From Desulfuromonas versatilis (lineage in GTDB: Bacteria; Desulfobacterota; Desulfuromonadia; Desulfuromonadales; NIT-T3), in the NCBI RefSeq assembly GCF_019704135.1, contig NZ_AP024355.1, positions 3,541,034-3,605,033 on the forward strand: a DNA stretch of 64,000 nt, in the 5' to 3' direction. The first letter of the stretch is position 1; each line of letters begins with the position of its first letter. Of the stretch, positions 36,280-44,046 are shown one piece after another. The notes beneath the pieces are model-generated. The model ran no database searches, was not told the DNA's origin, and saw only the letters and a list, made by a program, of their open reading frames with translations. Both the position numbers and the translations under genes were made by a program.

Positions 36280-36297
36280 TTAAGCCATTTGACTTAA
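36280..36297. promoter_or_regulatory. Operator-like inverted repeat (TTAAG-N8-CTTAA)
   Basis: TTAAGCCATTTGACTTAA pairs at seven of nine positions around its centre. It lies between the divergent TetR gene and the ext-like operon and is a candidate TetR binding site. No second copy was noticed near the 24932 regulator. Confidence 0.35.
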
Positions 36298-36555
36298 AGC
36301 ATTCCGCGTTTTCACCAACCCGTGAATCCCGGGCCCGCCCCTCCGCCGACCGAAAAGAAAAAACTCCCTGCGACAACCAGACAAACCAGCGGCGGTCTCG
36401 CCGGAAGGAATTTCAACGATTTCCAATCGATTTTTGCTTGTTTTTGGCGCACGCTTTCAGTTCAATGATGGGGAACAAAGGAAAAGGCTACCGCTTCCGG
36501 AAGCCCGGTCGGTCATTCAGGCCTTGAACAGTTTCGCGGCCGGGGAGAGGCAGAG

Positions 36556-37140
36556 ATGAAGAAAAGACAGATCAATCCAGGAGAAAAACGCGAACGAGTG
36601 ATCGGCGCGGCCCGCAGACTTTTCGTCGAAAACGGCTACCACAACGTCTCCATCCCCCAGATCGTCGCCGCATCCAAGGTGAGCACGGGGGCCATTTACA
36701 GTTATTTCCCCAACAAGGAAAAACTCGCGCAGCATATCCATGAACAGACCCTCGCCTACTTTCAGGCCTGCTTCGAGGCCCGCCTGGTTGGCAAGACGAC
36801 TACCTATGAGAAGCTCAGAGCCTTTGGCGAGTTGGTTTACGAGCTTGCCGAGAGCGAGCCGGACCTGATGGAATACCTGCTGTTCATGAGGCACGGCGAG
36901 TTCATGCAGGAGGCGCCGCCGATCTGCTTCACGCAGCCGTTCCACCTGTTGCGGCGCATCATCGCGGAGGGGATTGAGCGGGGGGAGGTAAAAAATGGCG
37001 ACTTTTTTATTCTTGGGGTTTCCTTCACCGGGGCGATCCTGCGGGCCGTGGAACTGAGGTTCTGCTGCGTTCTGGAAAAGCCCCTGACCGAAATCGCCGA
37101 TTCGTTGATCGAAAATGCCTGGGCGGCCATAAAGGCCTGA
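36556..37140 (+). CDS. TetR/AcrR-family transcriptional regulator (paralogue of 24348-24932)
   Basis: 194 residues. Helix-turn-helix at about 15-60 (ARRLFVENGYHNVSIPQIVAASKVSTGAIYSYFPNKEKL). The effector domain shares MEYLLFMRHGEF, PPICFTQPF and FTGAILRAVEL with the other TetR protein in the window, so the two arose by duplication. GGGGAGAGG precedes the ATG. Divergent from the rhodanese/cytochrome operon, the standard position for a local repressor. Effector unknown. A terminator follows. Confidence 0.92.
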   Translation: MKKRQINPGEKRERVIGAARRLFVENGYHNVSIPQIVAASKVSTGAIYSYFPNKEKLAQHIHEQTLAYFQACFEARLVGKTTTYEKLRAFGELVYELAESEPDLMEYLLFMRHGEFMQEAPPICFTQPFHLLRRIIAEGIERGEVKNGDFFILGVSFTGAILRAVELRFCCVLEKPLTEIADSLIENAWAAIKA

Positions 37141-37156
37141 CAACCTGCGGAAAAAA

Positions 37157-37194
37157 AAGGCCAAGGCCGGGCAATTGTCCGGCCTTGGCTTTTT
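37157..37194. terminator. Intrinsic terminator after TetR gene
   Basis: GCCAAGGCCGG / CCGGCCTTGGC-type stem with eight-base loop, TTTTT on the plus side and AAAAAAAA upstream, so it can work for the convergent protoporphyrinogen oxidase gene as well. Confidence 0.85.
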
Positions 37195-37218
37195 AACCCC
37201 TGGAAACCCGAGGTGAAG

Positions 37219-38631
37219 CTACCGCCCCTGGTCCTGCGGCTGGGGCAGCACCCGCTCGGCGATCTGGTTCGAGGAGTTGACGCAGTCGTTGAGTCCGACC
37301 CCGAAGAAGGCGTTGCCGGTGACAAACAGCCCCGGGTATTCATTGAGCCGCTCGTCGAGCGCCAGCAGGCGCTTGCCGTGGCCCACGGTGTACTGGGGGA
37401 TCGCCCGCTCGTGGCGGAAGATGCGCACGAAGTCGGGCTCGGCGGCGATCCCCATGATCTGCTTCAGATCAGCCATCACCCGGCTCTTGACCTCGGCGTC
37501 GGACAGGTCGATGGCCGCGGGGTTGGTCGCCCCGCCCATCATCGAGCGCAGCAGCACCTGACCTTGGGGAGCGCGGTTGGGGAAGATGCTCGAATCCCAG
37601 AGGGTGCCGAGGATGCCGCGCCCCTCCTTTTTGGGGATGAGGTAGCCGAACCCGTCCAGGTCCCGCTCGATCTTCTCCCGCTGGTAGCCGAAGCAGACCA
37701 CGTTCATCGGCGCATAGGGGATCTGGTCGAGCAGCTCGGCAAGGGCCGGCGACCCGGCGCGCAGCATCTGCGAGAGGGCATGGGCCGGCGCCGCGCTGAC
37801 CACCACTTCAGCCTCCAGGGTGCTGCCGTCCTCGAGGAGCAGCTGGAAACCGCCGTCCTTTCTGGTGATGGACGCCACCCCGGCGCCGGTGCGGACCTCG
37901 CCGCGGAGGGCGGCGGCGGTTCCTTCGGCGAGATCCTGGATCCCCCCCTCGAAGGAGGTGAGGACCCCTCCCGGGCCGGCGGCGCTGGAAACCACCTTGC
38001 CGGCCTTTTGCTCGGCCTTCTTCTTTTTCGCCAGCAGCACCATCGCCCGGATCAGCCCGCCGTATTCCCGCTCCAGTTCGTGAATGCGCGGGAAGCAGCT
38101 CTTGAGGCTCATGGTCTCCGGGTCGCCGGCGAAAATCCCCGAAACCATCGGCGCGATGAGCTTGTCGAGGGCCTCGGCTCCCAGCCGGCGGCGGCCGAAG
38201 GCGGCCAGGGTCTCGTCCTCGCCGTCGCGCTTGGCCGGGATGACGGTCTCGCAGGCCAGGCGCAGCTTGCCGGGCCAGGAGATCAGCTTCGATTTCAGGA
38301 AGGCGGGGCCGTTTTCCGGCAGCCGGTGCAGAAGCCCCTCGGAGTAGATGAAGCGCTTGCGGGCGTTGTCGTTGGAGCGCAGCAGGCGGTCGCTGATCCC
38401 CAGTTGCCTGCAGAGCTCCAGGGTCATCGGCTTGTTGTCGAGAAAGCCGTTGGGCCCCCACTCGCAGATGTACCCCTGCTCCTTGATGCTCCAGATCTTA
38501 CCGCCGAGCCGCTCCTTCTTTTCCAAAAGCACCGTCTGGACATCCCGCCCCTGGGCCTTGGCCCGGTTTTCGATGGCAAAGGCGGTGGAAAGTCCCGAGA
38601 TGCCTCCTCCGATGATGGCGATGCGGGTCAT
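37219..38631 (-). CDS. hemG: Protoporphyrinogen oxidase (HemY-type FAD enzyme)
   Basis: 470 residues. The N-terminal dinucleotide fold IIGGGISGLSTAF (6-18) and ERLGGKIWS segment bind FAD; a C-terminal FAD-binding stretch 'PGLFVTGNAFFGVGLNDCVNSSNQIAE' closes the domain, as in protoporphyrinogen/coproporphyrinogen oxidases. It oxidises the porphyrinogen to the porphyrin in haem synthesis. Of the oxygen-using HemY type by sequence, though anaerobes may use other acceptors. AAAGGAG precedes the ATG. Ferrochelatase and uroporphyrinogen decarboxylase genes lie 6-8 kb away on the same strand. Symbol by common usage for this group; hemY is an alternative. Confidence 0.87.
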   Translation of the reverse strand: MTRIAIIGGGISGLSTAFAIENRAKAQGRDVQTVLLEKKERLGGKIWSIKEQGYICEWGPNGFLDNKPMTLELCRQLGISDRLLRSNDNARKRFIYSEGLLHRLPENGPAFLKSKLISWPGKLRLACETVIPAKRDGEDETLAAFGRRRLGAEALDKLIAPMVSGIFAGDPETMSLKSCFPRIHELEREYGGLIRAMVLLAKKKKAEQKAGKVVSSAAGPGGVLTSFEGGIQDLAEGTAAALRGEVRTGAGVASITRKDGGFQLLLEDGSTLEAEVVVSAAPAHALSQMLRAGSPALAELLDQIPYAPMNVVCFGYQREKIERDLDGFGYLIPKKEGRGILGTLWDSSIFPNRAPQGQVLLRSMMGGATNPAAIDLSDAEVKSRVMADLKQIMGIAAEPDFVRIFRHERAIPQYTVGHGKRLLALDERLNEYPGLFVTGNAFFGVGLNDCVNSSNQIAERVLPQPQDQGR

Positions 38632-38670
38632 GAACGCTCTCCTTTCAAAAGGGCCTGCTTCATTTTTTAA

Positions 38671-38691
38671 ACTCCTTACCCCTCACTTGCG
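38671..38691. repeat. Three degenerate heptamers (ACTCCTT, ACCCCTC, ACTTGCG)
   Basis: Short array of the ACNCNTN family overlapping the stop codon of the MarR gene, in the gap before the protoporphyrinogen oxidase start. The third unit is degenerate. Confidence 0.35.
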
Positions 38692-39116
38692 TCTAGCTTA
38701 CCGAGGATACGGGCGATGGTCTCGAAGGAGCGAACCAGCTCCTCCTGATCCTGCTCGCCCAGGCGATTCATCACCTGCTGGTAGCCTTTGAGAATGCCGC
38801 GCTGCAACTCCTCGATCAGGCTCTGTCCCTGGCCGGTCAGGCGAATGACCACCTGGCGGCGGTTGCCGGCATCCTGTTCGCGGTGCAGCAGCCCCTGCCC
38901 GACCAGCCGATCCACCATCTGGCTGGCGCTGCTCATGGCCACCTCGAGTTCGCGGGCCAGATCGCCCAGAGAGCAGCCTTCCCGGTCGGCGATGGTCAGC
39001 AGGGTCTTGTACTGGTTGTAGCTCAGATCCATCCCCTCGTGGACCAGAGCGCGCAGCCGGCCCATTTTGCCGATGAGTTGGGGATAGATCACGGCGATTC
39101 TTTCGATGCGCTCCAC
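38676..39116 (-). CDS. MarR-family transcriptional regulator
   Basis: 146 residues with a winged helix-turn-helix at about 30-100 (LSYNQYKTLLTIADREGCSLGDLARELEVAMSSASQMVDRLVGQGLLHREQDAGNRRQVVIRLTGQG). The GTG start at 39116 is supported by AGGAGG eight bases ahead and by the promoter and operator just upstream. Divergent from an MFS transporter, the usual arrangement for a MarR repressor controlling efflux and itself. A perfect ten-base-pair inverted repeat overlaps its own -10 element, consistent with autorepression. Confidence 0.92.
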   Translation of the reverse strand: MERIERIAVIYPQLIGKMGRLRALVHEGMDLSYNQYKTLLTIADREGCSLGDLARELEVAMSSASQMVDRLVGQGLLHREQDAGNRRQVVIRLTGQGQSLIEELQRGILKGYQQVMNRLGEQDQEELVRSFETIARILGKLDASEG

Positions 39117-39127
39117 AAATTCGTCCT

Positions 39128-39156
39128 CCTAATATTTCGGATGCCTAAATATTAGG
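39128..39156. promoter_or_regulatory. MarR operator (inverted repeat CCTAATATTT-N9-AAATATTAGG)
   Basis: Perfect ten-base arms with a nine-base spacer, centred about 25 bases upstream of the marR start and covering the -10 box of its promoter. Length and A/T-rich palindromic arms fit MarR-family sites. Confidence 0.7.
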
Positions 39157-39177
39157 GCAAGGAACCAATCCTGTCAA
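39149..39177 (-). promoter_or_regulatory. Sigma-70 promoter of the MarR gene
   Basis: Minus-strand TTGACA (39172-39177), 17-base spacer, TAATAT (39149-39154). The -35 is perfect and the -10 lies in one arm of the operator. Confidence 0.7.
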
Positions 39178-39368
39178 GAGGGCATGAACCCCCAATTCCA
39201 GGGCACGGTTTTGAGGAGCGTGGGCGCCGAGGCGGGTGCAGATGTGCCCATATCGGCGGCCGAATCCTGGAATCGGTGGTGGATTCGGGGAAGCAATCGG
39301 CTATTGACGGTCGCGACGACAACCCCTATAAAGTACCGACACCCAAACGGCTTCCGGCAAGGGACCCC

Positions 39369-40556
39369 ATGCTCTACACCCCGGCTTTCTGGGCCATGTT
39401 CGTGGCCAACCTGAGCAACGTCGCCAGCTTCGGCGCCTACTTCCTGTTTCCCCTGTACGTTTCCGGCCACGGCGGCAGCAAGGGGGACATCGGGGTGGTG
39501 ATGGGCATCTTCGCCCTGGCCTCGGCGGCCTGCCGGCCCTGGGTTGCGGAGATGATCGACCGTCTCGGGCGCAAACGCTCCTTTACCCTGGGCAGCCTCG
39601 GCATGACCCTGCTGCCGCTGGCCTACCTCCCCTTTTCCGGGGATCTGCAGGACTTCTATCTGCCGCTGCTGGCGGTCCGCGCCGCTCACGGGGTGGCCCT
39701 GGCGATCTGCTTCACCGCGGTCTTTACCTACGTCGCCGACATCATTCCCGGCGAGCGGATCAACGAAGGGATCGGCATGTTCGGCATCTCCGGCCTGGTC
39801 GGCATGGCCCTGGGTCCGGTGCTCGGCGAATGGTCCATCAACCTCGGCGGGGGATTCACCCCATTTTTCCTGCTCTCCGCCGCCCTGGCCGGGCTCGGCC
39901 TGTTGAGCCACCTGCCGCTGGCGGAAACCGGCACGGGCAGAGGAAATATCCACGGGCCCTCCTTTTTCACCCTGCTCTCGCGCCGCAAGCTGGCGGTAGT
40001 GGGGTTGCTGTCGCTGATTTTCGGCATCGGCCTGGCCGCCACCGGCAACTTCGTCACCCCGCTGGCCCAGCAGCGCCAGATTCCCTTCATCTCCCTCTAC
40101 TACCTGCTCTACTCGGTGGCCGCGGTGCTGGTGCGTTTCGTCGGTGGGCGACTGGCCGACCGGGTCGGCGAGAACCGGATGCTCCCCTACGCCCTGGTGG
40201 TCACCGCCGCCGGATCCTTCTGCCTCATTACCGTGGCCGGCAGCCCTTCGCTGGGCCTGGCGGGCCTGGTCGCCGGGGCCGGCCACGGCCTGCTCTTTCC
40301 GATCCTCAACACCCTGGCGATCCGCAACGAGCCTGCGGAGATCCGCGGCAAGGTCACCGGCATCTTCACCGGCGGCATCGACAGCGGGGCCTTCGTCGGC
40401 TCGCTCATCCTCGGCTACGTGGGCGAACTGGCCGGGTTCGGCGCGCTGTTCACCGTTTCAGGCCTGGTGGTTCTCAGCGGACTGGCGATTTTCCGCTTCC
40501 GGCCGGGGGGGCTTGAGCGAGGACAGGGAATAAGCCCGCGGGTCGCTCCAAAATGA
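39369..40556 (+). CDS. Major facilitator superfamily transporter
   Basis: 395 residues from ATG 39369 (AAGGGA ten bases ahead), where the first membrane helix begins; an upstream in-frame ATG only adds a non-membrane stretch. Twelve hydrophobic segments in two halves. The cytoplasmic loop between helices 2 and 3 carries the family motif in the form 'RPWVAEMIDRLGRKRSF', and the second half has 'RFVGGRLADRVGENRM'. Drug/proton antiporter-like. Divergent from a MarR regulator, so likely an efflux pump induced by small molecules that release MarR. Substrate unknown. Confidence 0.9.
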   Translation: MLYTPAFWAMFVANLSNVASFGAYFLFPLYVSGHGGSKGDIGVVMGIFALASAACRPWVAEMIDRLGRKRSFTLGSLGMTLLPLAYLPFSGDLQDFYLPLLAVRAAHGVALAICFTAVFTYVADIIPGERINEGIGMFGISGLVGMALGPVLGEWSINLGGGFTPFFLLSAALAGLGLLSHLPLAETGTGRGNIHGPSFFTLLSRRKLAVVGLLSLIFGIGLAATGNFVTPLAQQRQIPFISLYYLLYSVAAVLVRFVGGRLADRVGENRMLPYALVVTAAGSFCLITVAGSPSLGLAGLVAGAGHGLLFPILNTLAIRNEPAEIRGKVTGIFTGGIDSGAFVGSLILGYVGELAGFGALFTVSGLVVLSGLAIFRFRPGGLERGQGISPRVAPK

Positions 40557-40592
40557 AAGCCCCCGTCGACATATCGACGGGGGCTTGGTCTT
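40556..40592. terminator. Intrinsic terminator after MFS gene
   Basis: Perfect 12-base-pair stem AGCCCCCGTCGA / TCGACGGGGGCT with loop CATA, directly at the stop codon, then TTGGTCTT. It also faces the convergent gene at 40615. Confidence 0.8.
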
Positions 40593-40614
40593 GCAGGTCA
40601 ACTGCAGGTCAAAA

Positions 40615-41169
40615 TCAGTTTTTTTCGAACTGCAGGTCCAGCAGCCGCAACCGCTGTTCGTAACGCTCCTCGAGGCGCCGCTGCTGGTCCTCGTAGCGAC
40701 GCTCGAGCATTTGCTCCTGGCGGCTCGCATCGGGGTCGCCGCTCGATCTCAGCCGCCTTCGCTCCTCACCGAACTGCCGCTGCAAATCGTCGCGATCCAG
40801 ATCATACTGGTCCTGAAGCCGGCGGTGCTCGACCTCATGCTCCTCCCGGAACTCGCGCTGGTCCTCCCAGCGGTCGCGGCGGAAATCCTCGCCGTCCTCG
40901 CGCATCCTCTGGCGAAGCTCCCAGCGCTCCTGCGGGGTTTCCGCCTCCCGGTAATCGTCGTCGTATTCCCTCAGCCGCTCGCGGTACCCTTCCCGGTCGT
41001 CGCTCCGTTCCCGGAAAAAGTCCCGGCTATCCTGAAAACGATCCTCTCGAAAATCGCGCCGCTCATCGCGATACTCCCTTTCCATCCCCGACTGGGCAGC
41101 GGTCGCGGCAGGCAGGCAGAGCAGCGCGCCGAGCAGAGCCGCAAGGGCCAGGTTCCCAGGTCTGTTCAC
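40615..41169 (-). CDS. Exported Arg/Asp/Glu-rich coiled-coil protein
   Basis: 184 residues from GTG 41169, chosen for AGAGGAGAA just upstream and the signal peptide (NLALAALLGALLCLPAATA-AQS) that follows. The mature 155 residues are nearly all charged, dominated by R, E and D with repeated 'RxDFRxxRxxxR', 'YREAETPQERWELRQRMREDGEDFRRDRWEDQREF' style heptads, and should form one long coiled coil or single alpha-helix. No known domain. Last gene of the PA2779/PA2778/TPR operon. Possibly a periplasmic spacer or scaffolding protein; function unknown. Confidence 0.7.
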   Translation of the reverse strand: MNRPGNLALAALLGALLCLPAATAAQSGMEREYRDERRDFREDRFQDSRDFFRERSDDREGYRERLREYDDDYREAETPQERWELRQRMREDGEDFRRDRWEDQREFREEHEVEHRRLQDQYDLDRDDLQRQFGEERRRLRSSGDPDASRQEQMLERRYEDQQRRLEERYEQRLRLLDLQFEKN

Positions 41170-41231
41170 GATCGGTTCTCCTCTCAGAAAAAGGGCCAGA
41201 GGGCGGGACCCATCTTGCTCCCACATCCCCG

Positions 41232-41786
41232 CTAGGGCTCGCCAAGCCGATCCCGCTTCTCCAGCAACCGCTTGCGGAAGTCTTCGCCGCCGGCCAGGCC
41301 AAGGGCCCGGTTGAGGCTCTCCCGGGCCGCTGCCGGGCGACCCAGGGCGGTTTGAATATCCGCCAGGGTGTCCCAGAAAACCGGCTCGGCGGGAGCGAGT
41401 GTCACCGCACGCTCGGCAATTGGCAACGCCCGCAGGGGCTCAGCTGATTGTAGCACTACCCATGCCAGGTTGTTGAGGGCTTCGGAGTTGTCCGCCTCGC
41501 GTTCCAGCGCCTGGCGGTAGCTTTGCTCCGCGGCGGAGAAGTCGCCGGCTGCGGCCCGGACATTGCCGAGATTGACCAGGGGCCGCGCCCAGGACTTGTC
41601 CAGGCGGGCCGCCTGCTGGTATTCGCGGGCCGCCAACTCGGCCTCGCCGCGCCCTTCGTAGGCGACGCCCAGATCGTTGTGCTGGCGGGCATCCAGGGGG
41701 TCGTTGAGGACGATGATGCGGGGCGGTGAGCAGGCGCTGAGCAGCGCGGCAAGCGACAGGACGAGAAACAGGCGCATGGGGATCAT
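41232..41786 (-). CDS. TPR-repeat lipoprotein
   Basis: 184 residues. ATG 41786 overlaps the previous stop (ATGA) and is preferred; ATG 41777 is possible. Lipobox LLSAC near residue 19, then three to four tetratricopeptide repeats at about 35-150 (NDLGVAYEGRGEAELAAREYQQAARLDKSW, VNLGNVRAAAGDFSAAEQSYRQALERE, NNLAWVVLQSAEPLRALPIAERAVTLAP). Protein-protein interaction module on the periplasmic side of a membrane. Translationally coupled to the C39-like peptidase gene, so the two products probably work together. Confidence 0.87.
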   Translation of the reverse strand: MIPMRLFLVLSLAALLSACSPPRIIVLNDPLDARQHNDLGVAYEGRGEAELAAREYQQAARLDKSWARPLVNLGNVRAAAGDFSAAEQSYRQALEREADNSEALNNLAWVVLQSAEPLRALPIAERAVTLAPAEPVFWDTLADIQTALGRPAAARESLNRALGLAGGEDFRKRLLEKRDRLGEP

Positions 41787-42307
41787 TCCAGGAGTAGATA
41801 CAGGTAATTCATGGCCCCCCAACGACGGTCGAAATCCTCGCTGGGGAAAAACCTCCCTGCGGCGACCCCGGCGTGGGCCAGAAAGCCCGCATCGCCATAA
41901 CCGAACACCACCAGGTAGTGGGGCCGGGCCAACGGCCCGAAACCGGCGTCGATAGGCAGCAGCACCGGGCGCCCGGCATCCACCTGCTGGCGCAGCAGGC
42001 GCAGATCCCCCCGCCCGGAGCGGGTGGAAAAGCCACGGGATTTGGCGAAATTCTCCAGATCGGGCAGCAGGCTGCCGCCCAGGCGCGGATCGTAGACGGT
42101 GGCACGGATTTCGGCGGGGTCGACCTGTCGGCCGCGATGACCCAGCAGCGAGGCCAGCGCCGCCGGACCGCAATCGTCGTCCAACTGCTGAGGCACGAAC
42201 GGCACCTGCGCCACGGTTTTAAAATCAACCCGGGAAGGGGGCGGCTGAAACGGCGAACAGCCAGCCGCCCCCAGCAGGATCAGCGTCATCAGAAGAAGTC
42301 GGGTCAC
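41783..42307 (-). CDS. C39-like cysteine peptidase lipoprotein (PA2778 family)
   Basis: 174 residues with lipobox GAAGC at about residue 17. The papain-like C39 core is visible: 'VPFVPQQLDDDCGPAALASLLGHRG' with Cys46 as nucleophile and 'RPHYLVVFGYGDAGF' with the histidine near residue 130, then an aspartate downstream. Resembles the PA2778 family, in which the C39 peptidase is stand-alone rather than fused to an ABC transporter. It would cut peptides on the periplasmic side; no substrate precursor with a GG leader was seen nearby. ATGA overlaps at both ends tie it to the PA2779-like and TPR genes. Confidence 0.85.
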   Translation of the reverse strand: MTRLLLMTLILLGAAGCSPFQPPPSRVDFKTVAQVPFVPQQLDDDCGPAALASLLGHRGRQVDPAEIRATVYDPRLGGSLLPDLENFAKSRGFSTRSGRGDLRLLRQQVDAGRPVLLPIDAGFGPLARPHYLVVFGYGDAGFLAHAGVAAGRFFPSEDFDRRWGAMNYLYLLLE

Positions 42308-42708
42308 CTGATAATGATTTGTTTGTTGGTGAGTTTCAGAATGACGATCACCAGCAGCACGATGATCAGCACCGCAATGATCCCCTCCAGAATGCCGCCG
42401 GCGGCGAGATCCTTGGACAGCCCCGAGAGCTGATGCAGCTGGGCGTCACTGAGCGTGTCGAGCTTGGCGGAAACCTCCTCGGCGGACAGCCCGAAATCGG
42501 CCAGCCGCTGGGAGACCACCTCACGCTCCAACGCCTGACGGATGGTGTCGATCTGGGCCGCCCGCTGGGAGAGGGACACACCGTCGGCCATCCGGCTCTC
42601 CACCAGGCCGGCCTGGCTACTGGCAGGGATCAGCGAGACGAGACAGAAGGCCACCATTACAACCCAGCAAATCGGACGACTGAGAACCCAGGAATGCTTT
42701 TCGGTCAT
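42304..42708 (-). CDS. PA2779 family membrane protein
   Basis: 134 residues from ATG 42708 (GGAGG eight bases ahead). An N-terminal signal or anchor (about 10-30), a helical middle ('VSLSQRAAQIDTIRQALEREVVSQRLADFGLSAEEVSAKLDTLSDAQLHQLS') and a C-terminal membrane helix (GIIAVLIIVLLVIVILKLT). The combination with a following PA2778-type C39 peptidase is a recognised gene pair in proteobacteria. First gene of a four-gene minus-strand operon. Biological role not known. Confidence 0.83.
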   Translation of the reverse strand: MTEKHSWVLSRPICWVVMVAFCLVSLIPASSQAGLVESRMADGVSLSQRAAQIDTIRQALEREVVSQRLADFGLSAEEVSAKLDTLSDAQLHQLSGLSKDLAAGGILEGIIAVLIIVLLVIVILKLTNKQIIIR

Positions 42709-42894
42709 GTGGAAATCCTCCATTGGCAATGATATCGGACAGTTTAAGAAATATTACCGAAAAAACCGCACCTGACAAGGGGCAAGAAACGAACCGCGGC
42801 GAGGGCCGGCCAAATCCACCGCGGACCTTGACGGGCAGGAGTCGCGTATCTATATTGTCAGTGCGATTAATACCAATGCAAAACAGGAGTTTTC

Positions 42895-43791
42895 ATGGGC
42901 AAGGACTACTACGCCACCCTCGGGGTCAGCAAGGGGGCCTCGGTCGACGAGATCAAGAAGGCATACCGCAAGCTTGCCCTCAAGTTCCATCCCGACAAGA
43001 ACCCCGGCGACAAGAAGGCCGAGGAGAAATTCAAGGAAATCACCGAGGCCTACGCGGTGCTCTCGGACCCCGATAAGAAACGCCAGTACGACCAGTTCGG
43101 CGAGTCCGGATTTCACCAGCGCTACTCGCAGGAGGACATCTTCCGCGGCTTCGACGTCGGCGACATTTTTCGCGAGTTCGGCTTCGGCACCGACGACATC
43201 TTCAGCCACCTGTTCGGCGGCGGCCGGGGGCGCAATCCCTACTTCTCCGGCGGTGGCCGCGCCCAGGCGGTCAAGGGACAGGACTACGTCATGCGCCTGA
43301 ACATCCCCTTCCGCCAGGCCATGCAGGGAGGCGAGCGGCGCATCGACTTTCGCCGTGACGGGCGGCCGGAACATTTGCAGGTACGCATTCCCGCCGGGGT
43401 CGAATCGGGCCAGAAACTGCGAGTTGCCGGCAAGGGGGCCGCCAGCCCCGCCGGGGGCCCGGCGGGCGACCTGTTCCTCGAGATCCAGGTCGATCCCGAC
43501 TCCCAGTTCGTCCGCGACGGCGACGACCTGCAGATCCGGGTCCAGGTCCCCTTCAGCGGGGCCTGCCTGGGCACCTCCGTCGACGTTCCGACCCTCGAGG
43601 GGACCAAGCGGGTCAAGGTCCCGGCCGGCATCAGCGGCGGCGGCAAGATCCGCCTGCGCGGCTTCGGCGTCCCCGGCCAAGGCGGCAAGGCCAAGGGAGA
43701 TCTGTACGCCATCGTCGAGGTGGAGGTGCCGAAAAAACTCACCGCCGAACAAAAGAAGCTGCTGGAAAAGCTCCGGGAAGCCGGCCTCTGA
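42895..43791 (+). CDS. DnaJ-class co-chaperone (CbpA-type)
   Basis: 298 residues. J-domain at 1-70 with HPD motif ([10 protein letters not shown]), a Gly/Phe-rich linker at about 85-125, then two beta-sandwich substrate-binding domains. The cysteine-rich zinc finger of true DnaJ is absent, which makes it CbpA/DnaJ type II. Stimulates DnaK ATPase and delivers substrates. CAGGAG lies five bases before the ATG. Monocistronic, followed by a strong terminator. Confidence 0.92.
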   Translation: MGKDYYATLGVSKGASVDEIKKAYRKLALKFHPDKNPGDKKAEEKFKEITEAYAVLSDPDKKRQYDQFGESGFHQRYSQEDIFRGFDVGDIFREFGFGTDDIFSHLFGGGRGRNPYFSGGGRAQAVKGQDYVMRLNIPFRQAMQGGERRIDFRRDGRPEHLQVRIPAGVESGQKLRVAGKGAASPAGGPAGDLFLEIQVDPDSQFVRDGDDLQIRVQVPFSGACLGTSVDVPTLEGTKRVKVPAGISGGGKIRLRGFGVPGQGGKAKGDLYAIVEVEVPKKLTAEQKKLLEKLREAGL

Positions 43792-43798
43792 CCCCAGC

Positions 43799-43831
43799 AA
43801 AAAAGCGGCCCCCCAATAGGGCCGCTTTTTT
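43799..43831. terminator. Intrinsic terminator after cbpA-like gene
   Basis: AAAAAAGCGGCCC / GGGCCGCTTTTTT, perfect 13-pair stem, seven-base loop. Works in both directions because of the A and T runs at each end. Confidence 0.9.
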
Positions 43832-43852
43832 ACTCATCACTCATCACTCATC
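43832..43852. repeat. Three exact tandem heptamers (ACTCATC)
   Basis: ACTCATC three times in direct succession between the terminator and the small zinc-protein gene. Member of the ACNCNTN family. Confidence 0.75.
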
Positions 43853-43860
43853 GCTGATTT

Positions 43861-44046
43861 TCACCCGCCGTAATACTCCCGGCAGTACATCATCGCCAGC
43901 CGCCCCCGGCTGGCCAGGCAATCGGGGCAGAGCTGCCCCGCGTCGCCGTACTGCTGCTCGGCGAGGATCGCACCGGCCTGCTGGGCCGGATCTTCCAGCG
44001 GCGCCTGCGGGTCGAAATCGGCCTGGCAGATACGGCACTGCTTCAT
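43861..44046 (-). CDS. Small four-cysteine (zinc-ribbon-like) protein coupled to ferrochelatase
   Basis: 61 residues from ATG 44046. Two CxxC pairs (CRIC at 4-7, CPDC near 40) about 35 residues apart suggest a zinc or iron site; a fifth cysteine follows near the end (MMYCREYYGG). The start codon overlaps the hemH stop (ATGA), so the two are translated together. I do not recognise the family; a partner in metal handling or haem synthesis is possible (inference from coupling). Confidence 0.7.
   Translation of the reverse strand: MKQCRICQADFDPQAPLEDPAQQAGAILAEQQYGDAGQLCPDCLASRGRLAMMYCREYYGG

Larger units (their letters stand above)
35893..36555. other. Regulatory intergenic region between ext-like operon and divergent TetR gene
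   Basis: About 660 bases without a convincing gene. It contains a sigma-54-type promoter candidate on the minus strand (36114-36130), an operator-like inverted repeat (36280-36297) and several A/T runs. The stretch 35990-36060 on the minus strand is GC-rich with complementary runs and could form a structured leader. No riboswitch consensus was recognised. Confidence 0.55.

Noticed and set aside
35893-36555. Riboswitch in the long leader of the ext-like operon
   Set aside because: GC-rich complementary runs exist but no known riboswitch core was found.
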